DNA of 64,000 nt from Pseudonocardia hierapolitana (GTDB taxonomy: Bacteria > Actinomycetota > Actinomycetes > Mycobacteriales > Pseudonocardiaceae): assembly GCF_007994075.1 (NCBI RefSeq), contig NZ_VIWU01000001.1, positions 5,084,001-5,148,000 of the forward strand. Reading direction: 5' to 3'. The translations under genes were made by a program, and so were the position numbers. Below the pieces are notes generated by a model that did not search any database, was not told the DNA's origin, and worked only from the letters and a program-made list of their open reading frames with translations. Shown one piece after another: positions 27,766 to 36,404 of this stretch; position 1 is the first letter of the stretch, and each line of letters starts with the position of its first letter.

Positions 27766-28150
27766 TCAGGCCACGATCCCGGTCACGAACTCGGTCGTGC
27801 CGGTGGTCGTGTCCGCGCTGAACGCGATCTCGTCCACCCTCGTTGCTGCGATCCAGTCGAGCTGGCCGGGATCCTCTGTCAGCGCGTCCGTGGGTCGCGC
27901 ACCGCGAACATCAACGAAGCCATGATTTGCGCGCCAGTCGGCCGGAAACGGCGGGCCCCCGCGGCCGCGAACTCCTTCCCGCGGCCGACCCGCAACGCGG
28001 CCGCGGCCCGGGTGCGCTCGGTCAACGACGCCTGTGCTGCGATCGGCCACGACGTCTCCGGCCAGGTCACGACGTGGCACTGCTGCTGGCGTCGGTGCCA
28101 GACCCGCTTGATCCGTTGGCCTTTACGCCACCGATCATTTGCCGGGCGCG
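27766..28150 (-). pseudogene. ISL3-family transposase relic
   Basis: Two overlapping minus-strand frames together read like the front half of an ISL3 transposase. The upstream part is GQRIKRVWHRRQQQCHV then ASLTERTRAAAALRVGRG, corresponding to the zinc-finger and helix-turn-helix region (VWHKRRWRC- and LTERLR-type motifs). A frame change follows, then LTEDPGQLDWIAATRVDEIAF and TTEFVTGIVA, corresponding to the start of the DDE domain with its first Asp in VDE. The cysteine pattern is degraded, the catalytic remainder is absent, and a stop follows GIVA. It borders the IS4 element. Family call rests on motif memory, not a search. Confidence 0.6.
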
Positions 28151-28493
28151 CTTGATGACTTCGCTGCCTTCGTCCGCCGGGCCGCAGCATCTGGTGTCCT
28201 GCCCAGCGCATCCAACTGGCAGTCCCAACCGATCGAGGTGGCGGAACGATGGTCAACAGCGCCAGCTCGGCAGCGGCCATGCGCGGACAGGGACGTTGCC
28301 CGGCACGAGTTGCTAAATCGCATCACCACTGCCTCTGGCGGTAAGGTCAATCGCCCGCTGATCACGCATACAGTCCGATCTTGGCCTCTTGATGTCAAGC
28401 TCTGTAACGGCCAAGCGGCGGGGGACGAGTACAGCACCATTCTCGTCTCGTGGCCGAGCGGGCGCATCCGCGGAAAGTGGAAGAAGGGCGACA
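28151..28493. other. Intergenic region, no gene supported
   Basis: Stretch upstream of the methyltransferase at 28494. Open frames are present in both directions but none shows a recognisable domain. AAGGG just before 28494 is the ribosome binding site of the next gene. Confidence 0.4.
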
Positions 28494-29210
28494 ATGGAGT
28501 ACTCCAACCAGCAGCACTGGGACCGCGTAGGCAGCACGTATAGCGACAACTGGTCTCATCCCGCGCGAAGCGGCGTAAGCAGGCTAGAACTTGCATTCAT
28601 TGACCGTCATATTCCTAGCCGTCGCGGCCTGACCGTTCTTGACGTGGGCATCGGCAACGGCCGCATCAGCGAGCACCTCCTCTGCTGTGAAAACGTCAGT
28701 CAGTTAGTCGGTCTCGACATCTCACCGAAAATGATCGAGATTTGCCGAAAGAAGTTCGGAGGCCACCCCAAGGTGGCGGCTCTGCACGTGTGTGACCTCT
28801 CTATCGAAGACCCTCCGGTGGAAGCTGCTTACGACGTGGTGACTGCCATTCGAATGTTGAAGTACAGTCGCAACTGGTCCGAAATTCTGATCAAATTGGC
28901 CGCTCGTCTTCGTCCGGGCGGAGTGATTATTCTTAGCATGTGCAACGATCGATCCATCAGCCACCTCTCGCGTGGCTACTCGATCACCTACTTCGGCACA
29001 ACACGATCCGAGCTAGTGCAGTTGGTCACGAGTCTTGAGTGCGACCTCTTGGAGGTGTCAGGCTCCAACAAGAGTCCTGATATTGTGTATAGGGCAGCGT
29101 CGCGACCGGTCCTCGCTCGGTCACTCCTTGTCGCAGAGCGGGCCCTCGACGCTGTCCTCGGCCGAGCCACGCTCGCTCGTGAGCTGTTCGTGGCTGCCCG
29201 CCGGCAGTGA
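28494..29210 (+). CDS. Class I SAM-dependent methyltransferase
   Basis: 238-aa methyltransferase. VLDVGIGNGRISEHLL is motif I, VGLDISPKMIEICRK supplies the acidic ribose contact, and CDLSIEDPPVEAAYDVVTAIRMLKY corresponds to motifs III-IV. LRPGGVIILSMCND matches the post-core strand of UbiE-like small-molecule methyltransferases. ATG 28494 is chosen because AAGGG lies 7 nt upstream and the protein starts MEYSNQQHWDRVG, a usual N-terminus; the frame is open further upstream. Its stop overlaps the next gene (GTGA), so the two are a translational pair. GC is low for the window. Substrate unknown. Confidence 0.85.
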   Translation: MEYSNQQHWDRVGSTYSDNWSHPARSGVSRLELAFIDRHIPSRRGLTVLDVGIGNGRISEHLLCCENVSQLVGLDISPKMIEICRKKFGGHPKVAALHVCDLSIEDPPVEAAYDVVTAIRMLKYSRNWSEILIKLAARLRPGGVIILSMCNDRSISHLSRGYSITYFGTTRSELVQLVTSLECDLLEVSGSNKSPDIVYRAASRPVLARSLLVAERALDAVLGRATLARELFVAARRQ

Positions 29211-30013
29211 CCGTTATGGATGAAGTGCTTCAGTGCGAGCCTGGCAGAGTTGTCACTCTAGAGGCCGACAATGCTACAGTCAGGAAGACCTTCACCGGCC
29301 CGGACCTGATTGCCGAGCGGTACGCTGCCGAGCGCGAATTTGACCATCTGTCTCGGTACCGCACGGCCCTGTCAACATATGCACTGGCTACTTGCCCAAA
29401 GGCCATAGAAGTAAACCTGATAGGCCCTCCCTTCGTCCGCATGGAACGGGCAGTAGGCGCGCCGCTTACGAGCCATCTCGCGGGAGTACTTCTTACTGAG
29501 CGACAGTTCGACCAACTTGCTGCGGTAATCGTCGACGCCTTGCGTATATATGTCCTGACGTTCTCCGAGCCGTACTACGACCTCCATCTCCGCAACATGG
29601 CTGTTGAGGTGCCGTCAGGGCTAGTTACATTCTTCGACTTTGGCGTTCCTGATATCTTTGATCCTGTTGTTGTGAAAAGCTTGAACGATCTGCCGCCACT
29701 TGACGTCAGCCTGGGAAACCTCCTCGGTTCGACCGCGTTTGAGGCCGCCCGCCCTAAGACGCTGCATTGCAGGCTCCGACATCAGCAGTCTGTTCGGCTC
29801 GTGGAAAAGGTGCTTCGGCTTTCTAGACGGATAGACATCGACAACCAGCCTGCGGTCGATTTGGAGGTCATCCACTGGACTGCCGTAGCCGCGCTCCGCG
29901 CCTCGACGACAAGGCGGGGAGGGCTGCTCCGCACCGTTTGGTACGGTTCCGCAGCACGATTCATCGCCCAGCCTGAGCGCCTCCTCGGCAAATTGATCAC
30001 GAGGGCACGGTGA
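29207..30013 (+). CDS. Compact protein-kinase-like fold protein
   Basis: 268-aa protein not recognised by name, but carrying the core signature of the protein-kinase/LPS-kinase superfamily. VRK (Lys27) is a candidate for the ATP-phosphate lysine and Glu44 for its partner; YYDLHLRN has catalytic-loop spacing with Asp125 and Asn130, and FFDFG supplies Asp144 nineteen residues later. No signal peptide or membrane helix is seen. GTG 29207 overlaps the methyltransferase stop by 4 nt; ATG 29216 is the alternative start. It may phosphorylate a glycan or lipid-linked intermediate, as WaaP/KdkA-type kinases do, but that is inference. GC is low compared with its neighbours. Confidence 0.65.
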   Translation: MTVMDEVLQCEPGRVVTLEADNATVRKTFTGPDLIAERYAAEREFDHLSRYRTALSTYALATCPKAIEVNLIGPPFVRMERAVGAPLTSHLAGVLLTERQFDQLAAVIVDALRIYVLTFSEPYYDLHLRNMAVEVPSGLVTFFDFGVPDIFDPVVVKSLNDLPPLDVSLGNLLGSTAFEAARPKTLHCRLRHQQSVRLVEKVLRLSRRIDIDNQPAVDLEVIHWTAVAALRASTTRRGGLLRTVWYGSAARFIAQPERLLGKLITRAR

Positions 30014-30699
30014 AGGTAAAGAATGGAGTCGCCCCGTACTCCTGCTCTGACCCGTCTCCATTCGCATCGCCGACTTCGCCGTCCGGCACGGCTCCCAGCG
30101 GTCGCCGAGGATGACGACTGCGTTGTTCGGGTAGGTTGCGGCGGATTCCACATGTCGGCGCCGGCTGGCGGCGCTCGGTGAGCGCGAGCTACCCGCGATC
30201 GCAGGCGCGGGAGAGCGTGAGCTGGTTGTTCGCGATCATCATCGCGGTCAGCCGCTTTGTGATCAGCCCCGGGCGGTTGAACCCGCGGCGCCGAGGCACC
30301 GGTAGAACGGCAGGCCGACCAATCTGGCCCGCTCCGTCACCGGGAAGAAGATCAGCAGTTGCTCAGTTAGAGATCATCAGTGAGACCACTTGCCTGTCCA
30401 CCTCGGCGGCCACGGATACGGCATGGGCCGGCACCACCTGGGAGGACATCTCGTCTGCGCGCGCAGCAGTCGGGGTGCCGGTCGAGTTCGAGCACGATGG
30501 GATCGACCTCGCGGCGGAGCTGCAAGCGGCTGTCGCCGCAGCACCGCTTGGTTCGAGAACGCAGACAGGTAGACTCGGGTTGACGCCGTCGACCTCGCCA
30601 TCGCTGGGGTCGAGGCGCGACCCTCGTCGCGTTGCAAGCCGGCTATGATGTTGAATCCGCCGGCATGGCCAGCCATCGTGTCGTTTCGAGCGAGCGCAG
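30014..30699. other. Intergenic region, no gene supported
   Basis: About 690 bp between the kinase-like gene and the secreted protein at 30700. A plus-strand frame (30136-30648) has no motif, a poor ribosome binding site and Arg/Ser/Pro-rich translation typical of non-coding GC-rich DNA. It could be a decayed gene. The promoter of the next gene should lie here. Confidence 0.4.
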
Positions 30700-31491
30700 A
30701 TGCACCAATCGACGCACATCAGACGGACTGTGCTGGTGGTCGTGGCAGCCCTCGCAGTGCTGATCGCGGCGATCGTCGAGGATCTCATCGAGGACCGGAG
30801 TGGGGCTCCGGCCTTCACCCTCAACGACGCCGACCCCCAGTTCCCGACCTTGCCGGTAGGCGCGGAACTCCCCTCCGACAAGGAGTGCGCTGAGCGCGTG
30901 AGTGCAGCCGGGCTCGAACGCGAGGTGCGGCCGGAGAACACAGCCCCCAACAACTCGACCCCCGGCGGGCTCACGCTGCCAGCGTGGCCGAGCTTTTGGG
31001 CACAGCAGGTGAACGAGGAGTACGTACCGCGGATAAATGGTCAGTTCACCGGTAGCACGAATGAGATCATCGCGTGGGGCTCCTGCAAGTGGGGCATCGA
31101 CGCCAACGTCGTGCGGGCGATGGCGGTGTCCGAGACATTCTGGCGGCAATCGTTCGTCGGGGACCTGGTGGATGACCCTGCGCTGTGTCTCGGCGATTAC
31201 GAGGTGCCATGCCCTACGAGTTTCGGCCTCCTCCAGCTGAAGTACACGACCCGTCCGGGATCGTGGCCGGGTTCGCGCGACCATACGGCCTTCAACGTCG
31301 ACTACTCGCTGGCGGTCCTGCGCGGCTGCTTCGAGGGCTACATCACCTACCTCGATTCCAGTTACGCGGCAGGTGATTTATGGGGATGCGCTGGCTGGCA
31401 TTACTCAGGTGAATGGTACAACGATGCGGCTAGGCAATACATTGACTTAACGCAGTGGCATTACCGGTATCGGGAGTGGCTGCGGTGGTGA
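30700..31491 (+). CDS. Secreted lytic-transglycosylase-like protein
   Basis: 263-aa protein with an N-terminal membrane anchor or signal (VLVVVAALAVLIAAIV, residues 11-26), a ~75-residue proline/charge-rich linker, and a lysozyme-like domain. In that domain VVRAMAVSETFWRQSF places Glu145 at the catalytic position of transglycosylases. TSFGLLQLKYT matches the GLMQI-type motif, and the C-terminal half has Trp/Tyr-rich helices (CAGWHYSGEWYNDAA). It probably cuts or remodels peptidoglycan or a related glycan outside the membrane, perhaps to let the polymer through. Six cysteines lie in the exported part. It stands alone between intergenic stretches. Confidence 0.7.
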   Translation: MHQSTHIRRTVLVVVAALAVLIAAIVEDLIEDRSGAPAFTLNDADPQFPTLPVGAELPSDKECAERVSAAGLEREVRPENTAPNNSTPGGLTLPAWPSFWAQQVNEEYVPRINGQFTGSTNEIIAWGSCKWGIDANVVRAMAVSETFWRQSFVGDLVDDPALCLGDYEVPCPTSFGLLQLKYTTRPGSWPGSRDHTAFNVDYSLAVLRGCFEGYITYLDSSYAAGDLWGCAGWHYSGEWYNDAARQYIDLTQWHYRYREWLRW

Positions 31492-31963
31492 GCGTTGATC
31501 ATCACGTCCGCCCGCCCTCGCAGCGCTCGCTTCACCGTTGTGACGAGTCGTCGCCCACCCGAGTCCGGCGCGAGAGGACGTAGCCGCGCCGTAGCGGGTG
31601 AGCGATGAGTTCCATCAGCCGTGGGCACAGCAACGCGCTCGGAGGAATTGAACAGGTCGGTCCTGGTCAAACGGGCTGCCGACCCGGGGTAGCCGAAGAG
31701 GAGCGCGCGGGCTCCGTCGATTCTCATGCCACCGAGATCGTGAGGCTCGTAGCCCTCCCCCCTTTGCCCAGAGGATCGCTTGCCACCCCGTTGCGGCCGC
31801 GACCCCTCCCTACGTGCCCGCTCGGAATGGCCAAGGGTCGACAGTCCTCACTGACCGCGGCTGCGCAGGCGCCAGGTGCCGAGGAGCCCGGCGAATCGGA
31901 TGCGATCAACGCCAGCTGGTAGGATCACGTCGCGAGGCCACTCCCGTCGCGGAATCGCGTTAA
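31492..31963. other. Intergenic region; its end is the left flank of the IS1380 insertion
   Basis: About 470 bp with no supported gene. The last stretch, 31942-31960, matches 21225-21243 at 16 of 19 positions. It is therefore the displaced upstream flank of the methyltransferase gene that now starts at 33717. Confidence 0.5.
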
Positions 31964-33646
31964 CCCGGACTCTTCATGGCGGGCTCCGCGGTAGGTGACC
32001 CCCGAAAGAAGAAAGTGCCTCGTGACCAGGTAAGACAGGGCTTGCTGAGGGCCATGTCCGCCGCGGTTGAGGAGGCACTTTCCGAGTGCAGGCTACAACC
32101 ACCCGTCCGAAGATCATCGTGATCGCCGACGGGAGCGGGGTGGTGTCGCACGCCGGGTCGCGCCTGCCGGCCGACGTCGCCGACCGGACCACCCTGACCG
32201 GCGAGTTGTCGCAGGCCCTGGACCCGTTGCGACCGGCGCGGGCGTGCCATGACCCGGGCCGCGTGTTGGTGGACCTCGCCGTCGCGGTCGCCGGCGGCGC
32301 GACGACGATCTCGGAGATCGCGGTGCCGGGCGAGCAGGCGGAGCTGTTCGGCCAGGTGGCGTCGGACTCGACGTGCTGGCGGCTGCTCGATCGCCTCGAC
32401 GGCAGCGTGCTCGCGGCAGTGGCGGCGGCTCGCGCCCGAGCGCGGGAGGTCGTCTGGGACCAGCACGCCGAACACCGTGGGCGAGCGTTCCCGCCGGCCC
32501 GGGTCGCTGGACACGAGCTCAACCTGCTCGTCATCGACCTGGACGCGACGATCGTGATCTGCCACTCGGAGAAGTAACAGGCCGCGCCGACGTGGAAGCG
32601 AACCCTTCGGCTATCACCCGCTGCTCGCGTTCTGCGACAACACCTCCGAGTTCCTCGCTGGCGTGCTACGCCGCGGCAACGCGGGCGCGAACACCTCCGC
32701 CGACCACATCCAGGTCCTCGACCAAGCCCTCGCCCAGATCCCCGACCCACACCGCCACGGCCGCCCGATTCTGATCCGCGCCGACATCGCGGGCTGCACG
32801 AAAGCCTTCCTCGCCCACGCCCACGCCCACGGCCGCGACCAGCAGGCCAAGGCGGTCGCCGTGGAGTTCTCCGTCGGCTGGGCCATCACCGACCGCGAAC
32901 GCGCCGCGATCGCCGCGGTCCCGAACAAGGTGTGGGCTGATGCGGTCGAGGCCGACGGCAGTCACCGTGACGGCGCCGGGCTCGCCGAGCTCACCGGGCT
33001 GCTCCCCGCCGCCTCGCTGGACGGCTACCCAAGGGGCACAAGGGTCATCGTCCGCCGCGAGCGCCCGCACCCGGGCGCACAGCTGGACCTGATGGAAACC
33101 CGCGACGGCTGGCGCTACACCTGCTTCGCCACCGACACCCCCGCCGGACAGTCGGCGTTCCTCGAAGCCCGCCACCGCGCTTACGCCCGCGTCGAGGACC
33201 GCATCCGCACCGCGAAGGACACCGGACTGAACCACTTCCCCTCCCGCACCCTCGCGATCAACTCGGCCTGGCTGACGGTGGTGATGCTCGCTGTTGATCT
33301 GATCTCCTGGACCCGGCACCTGCTCCTCGACGGCGCCCTCGCGAAGGCCGAGCCCAAGACGTTGCGCTACCGGCTGCTGCACGTCGCCGCCCGCATCACC
33401 CGAGGTCAGCGCCGCACCTTCGCCAGGATCCAGGGGATCTGGCCCTGGGCGATCGACCTCACGTCCGCGTTCGCCCGCCTCCACGCCCTGCCCGTCCCTG
33501 CCGGCTGAACTCCACTCCCGATCGACACGAACGGCACAAGGCACCCGGCAGAACGGCAGGCCGGATGCTTCCGCACGATCCCACCCGGAAAGCCGGAGAT
33601 GATCACGAGGCCGAGGCTGGCACCGGGGCCTCATGAATCACCGGGG
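31964..33646 (+). mobile_element. IS1380-family insertion sequence (about 1.68 kb), broken
   Basis: A damaged IS1380-family transposase lies between imperfect terminal repeats: CCCGGACTCTTCATG at 31964 and CCCCGGTGATTCATG read inward from 33646. The flanks ttaa (left) and ctaa (right) look like a 4-bp target duplication with one change. Boundaries are also supported by the uninterrupted homologous sequence at 21225-21325. The element ends 71 bp upstream of the methyltransferase ATG 33717. Confidence 0.8.
32086..33508 (+). pseudogene. IS1380-family transposase with stop codon and frameshift
   Basis: GTG 32086 opens a frame with IIVIADGSGVVSHAGSRLPAD and LLVIDLDATIVICHSEK, where the DLDAT segment carries the first catalytic Asp. 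It ends at TAA 32575-32577, where relatives carry Glu. A +1 shift in the ccc run near 32602-32606 follows, after which the frame reads FGYHPLLAFCDNTSEF, VLRRGNAGANTSADH, ILIRADIAG (second Asp), WRYTCFATDT, and ENRIK-like ARVEDRIRTAKDTGLNHFPS, ending at 33508. Two independent lesions mean no functional transposase. The rest is well preserved, so inactivation looks recent. Confidence 0.87.
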
Positions 33647-33716
33647 CTAACGAAGGTGCCCGAGGTGGCGACGTCAGACCCACGCCGAAACCATGACGAC
33701 GCGGGGGAGGGGCGCC
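33647..33716 (+). promoter_or_regulatory. 5' region of methyltransferase copy 2, cut by the IS1380 element
   Basis: Holds the ribosome binding site GGGAGGGG before ATG 33717. The sequence matches 21252-21322. The original upstream DNA now lies beyond the insertion element, so the native promoter may have been replaced by one within or at the end of the IS. Confidence 0.5.
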
Positions 33717-35042
33717 ATGTCCGCTGCGGCTGTTGCCGAGCAGGACGGTCGCACCGGACCGCTGGAGCGTCCCGCCGGGCGCACCTGCCGATTGTGCGGC
33801 TCGAACCAGCTGCGCAGGTTCCTCGACCTCGGGGTCGTACCCCGGTGCGAGCTGTTCCTCACTCCCGAGGCGGTGGCTGCCCCCGACGTGTCTTACCCGC
33901 TCCAGGTGTGGGTGTGCGAACGCTGCCTGCTGGTGCAGCTGCCGCCGTTGTTCACGCCGGAGGAGACGTTCACCGACTACCCCTACTTCTCCTCGTACTC
34001 GACGTCACGGGTGGAGCAGGCCCGCACCTTGGTCGAGGACGCGGTCCGGCGGCTCGGGCTGGGGCTCGACTCGTTCGTGGTCGAGGTGGGCAGCAACGAC
34101 GGCTACCTGCTGCAGCACCTGGTGCGCCGATGGATCCGGTGCCTGGGGATCGAGCCGTCGGTGAACGTGGGGGAGACAGCGCGGGAGAAGGGGGCGCCGA
34201 CGTTCACCGAGTTCCTCACGGCGGAGACCGGTGCTCTGGTGCGGGCGATCCACGGTCCGGCCGACTTGGTGATTGCGAACTACGTGTACGGCGACGTCCC
34301 GGACGTAACCGACTTCACGCGGGGGCTGCGGTCGCTGGTGGCCGACGACGGGTGGGCGTCGATCGAGGTGCAGCACCTGTTGACCCTGGTGGAGCGCACC
34401 GAGTTCGACACGATCTACCACGAGCATTTCCAGTACTTCACGCTGCTGACCGGGCAGCGGGCGCTGGCCACGGGTGGGTTGTCGGTCGTGGACGTCGAGT
34501 TGGTCGACATCCGCGGTGGGGCGATCCGGATCTGGGCGCGGCCGACCGAGTGCGCCATGGAGCCGAGCGTGAGGGTGACCGAGGTGCTGGCCGCGGAGGA
34601 GGCCGCAGGACTACACGTGGCGCGTGGGCACGACGGCTTCGCCGAGGCGGTGTCGCGGGTTCGCGACGATCTGGTGTCGTTCTTGATCGAGGCACGGCGG
34701 GCCGGGAAGAAGGTCGTTGGGTACGGGGCGTCAGGCAACGGCAACACGCTGTTGAACTATTGCGGCGTCCGGCCGGATCTTCTGGCATACACGGTGGACC
34801 GCAACCCGTACAAGCACGGGCGATACACCCCGGGCACGCGGATCCCGGTGCACGCGCCGGAGCGGATCGCGGCTGATCGTCCGGACTACGTGCTGGTGTT
34901 GCCGTGGAACCTGCGCGCCGAGCTGCTCGACCAGCTGTCCTACGTGCGCGAGTGGGGCGGCAAGCTGGTGTTCCCGATTCCGGAACTCGAGGTGGTGTCG
35001 CCCGCGCCGGCTGATCGTCCGCTCGAACACCCGGTGTTCTGA
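33717..35042 (+). CDS. SAM-dependent sugar C-methyltransferase (TylCIII/NovU-like), copy 2
   Basis: 441-aa paralogue of the 6595-7818 enzyme with the same order of domains: zinc-binding N-terminus (CRLC, then CERC), SAM motif VVEVGSNDGYLLQHL, YHEHFQYFT, and the C-terminal domain with GYGASGNGNTLLNY and LPWNLRAEL. It is about 20 residues longer at the N-terminus and has a short C-terminal tail (APADRPLEHPVF). It differs from copy 1 at many positions around the acceptor site, so the substrate may differ. ATG 33717 follows GGGAGGGG. It is convergent with aminotransferase copy 2, only 8 nt apart, unlike the operon arrangement of copy 1. Confidence 0.87.
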   Translation: MSAAAVAEQDGRTGPLERPAGRTCRLCGSNQLRRFLDLGVVPRCELFLTPEAVAAPDVSYPLQVWVCERCLLVQLPPLFTPEETFTDYPYFSSYSTSRVEQARTLVEDAVRRLGLGLDSFVVEVGSNDGYLLQHLVRRWIRCLGIEPSVNVGETAREKGAPTFTEFLTAETGALVRAIHGPADLVIANYVYGDVPDVTDFTRGLRSLVADDGWASIEVQHLLTLVERTEFDTIYHEHFQYFTLLTGQRALATGGLSVVDVELVDIRGGAIRIWARPTECAMEPSVRVTEVLAAEEAAGLHVARGHDGFAEAVSRVRDDLVSFLIEARRAGKKVVGYGASGNGNTLLNYCGVRPDLLAYTVDRNPYKHGRYTPGTRIPVHAPERIAADRPDYVLVLPWNLRAELLDQLSYVREWGGKLVFPIPELEVVSPAPADRPLEHPVF

Positions 35043-35050
35043 TCAGTCGG

Positions 35051-36355
35051 TCACGCGTAGCGGCGGAACACCGGCTTGACCGGCCGGCCGCCCAGCCAGG
35101 GGCTGGGATCGCCGTTGTCGAGCGCCTCGCGGTACACGGCGCAGGCCTGGGCGACGACGTCGATGGTGCGGTCGATGTCCTCGTCGCTGAGCGCGGCGCT
35201 GACCACGAAGGACGGACCGATCACGCCGCCGGTGATGAGCTGGCGCAGGAACAGCGTGCGGTAGTCCTGCGACGACTCGCCGTCGGCGTCGAGGGTGGCG
35301 AAGACGAGGTTGCTGGCCCGGCCGCGGACGACGACGTGGTCGGCGACGCCTGCATTCGCGGCGACCTTGCGGACCCCGGCGGCGAGTCGGTCGCCGAGGT
35401 AGTGCAGCTGATCGGCGATGCCCTCTTCGGCGTAGGTGTCCATCACGGCGATGGCGGCGGCGAGGGAGTGGGTTTCTGCGCCGTGGGTGGTGGAGAGAAG
35501 GAACACGCGTTCCTCGTCGGTGCGTAGCCCGCCGCGTCCCATGAGCTCGCGCTTGCCGGCGAGGGCGGAGACGGCGAAGCCGTTGCCCAGTGCCTTGCCG
35601 AAGGTGGACAGGTCGGGGGTGACCCCGTAGACGCCCTGTGCGCCGTGCTCGCTCCAGCGGAAGCCGGTGATCATCTCGTCGAAGACGAGGATGGCGCCGT
35701 GGCGGGTGGCGAGGTCGCGGACACCGTCGAGGTAGCCGGGCGGCGGCTCGGTCTGGGTGGCGGCTTCGAGGAAGATCGCGGCGATCTCGTGCTGTTCCAG
35801 GACCGAGGAGAGGGCGTCGAGGTCGCCGTAGGGGAAGGTGACGGTGGCCTGGTCTGGGATGCCGGCGGACATGGGGGTGCCGCCGATGAACCAGTCGTCG
35901 GTGGAGAAGAAGGGGTGGTCGCGGCACAGGGCGATGAGGGTGCGGCCGGTGGCGGCGCGGGCAAGCCGGACGGCGGCGGTGGTGGCGTCGGAGCCGTTCT
36001 TGGTGAACTTGACCATGTCGGCGGTGGGAACGTTCTGCAGGAACCGTTCGGCGGCCTCGACCTCGATGACCGCGGGACGGACGAAGTTGCTGCCCTTGTC
36101 GAGCTCGCGGCGGACGGTCTCGACGACGCGGGGGTGGGCGTGTCCGAGGGAGACGGCGCGCAGGCCGGAGCCGTACTCGATGTATTGGTTGCCGTCGGCG
36201 TCCCAGACGTGGGCGCCGCGGCCGTGGGAGATCACGGGCGCGAGGTTCTCGGGGTACTGGTCGTCGCCCTTGGCGTAGGTGTGGGCGCCGCCGGGCACCG
36301 CGGCGTGCAGGCGGGCGTTCAGCGCCGCCGACTTCGGCAGGGACGGGTCCGTCAT
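35051..36355 (-). CDS. GSA-aminomutase-like class III aminotransferase (copy 2)
   Basis: 434-aa PLP enzyme nearly the same as the 5300-6595 protein through its whole length, with HTYAKGDDQYPEN, NGSDATTAAVRLAR, DEMITGFRW and the lysine motif STFGKALGNG all kept. Differences are scattered conservative changes, far fewer than between the two methyltransferase copies, so this gene was either duplicated later or homogenised by gene conversion. ATG 36355 begins MTDPSLPKSAALN. It may supply the same amino-group step as copy 1 in a second pathway. The reaction is not established. Confidence 0.85.
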   Translation of the reverse strand: MTDPSLPKSAALNARLHAAVPGGAHTYAKGDDQYPENLAPVISHGRGAHVWDADGNQYIEYGSGLRAVSLGHAHPRVVETVRRELDKGSNFVRPAVIEVEAAERFLQNVPTADMVKFTKNGSDATTAAVRLARAATGRTLIALCRDHPFFSTDDWFIGGTPMSAGIPDQATVTFPYGDLDALSSVLEQHEIAAIFLEAATQTEPPPGYLDGVRDLATRHGAILVFDEMITGFRWSEHGAQGVYGVTPDLSTFGKALGNGFAVSALAGKRELMGRGGLRTDEERVFLLSTTHGAETHSLAAAIAVMDTYAEEGIADQLHYLGDRLAAGVRKVAANAGVADHVVVRGRASNLVFATLDADGESSQDYRTLFLRQLITGGVIGPSFVVSAALSDEDIDRTIDVVAQACAVYREALDNGDPSPWLGGRPVKPVFRRYA

Positions 36356-36404
36356 GCGTGCACCTTCGTCGTCATGGATCACCACAGCCATGATGGACCG
36401 AGGG

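Noticed and set aside
30136..30648. A 170-residue plus-strand frame in the gap before the transglycosylase-like gene
   Set aside because: Composition is Arg/Ser/Pro-rich, there is no recognisable domain and no good ribosome binding site; kept as unexplained intergenic DNA.
31605..31922. A 105-residue frame left of the IS1380 element
   Set aside because: No motif, weak start context, and it lies in DNA that shows no coding bias.
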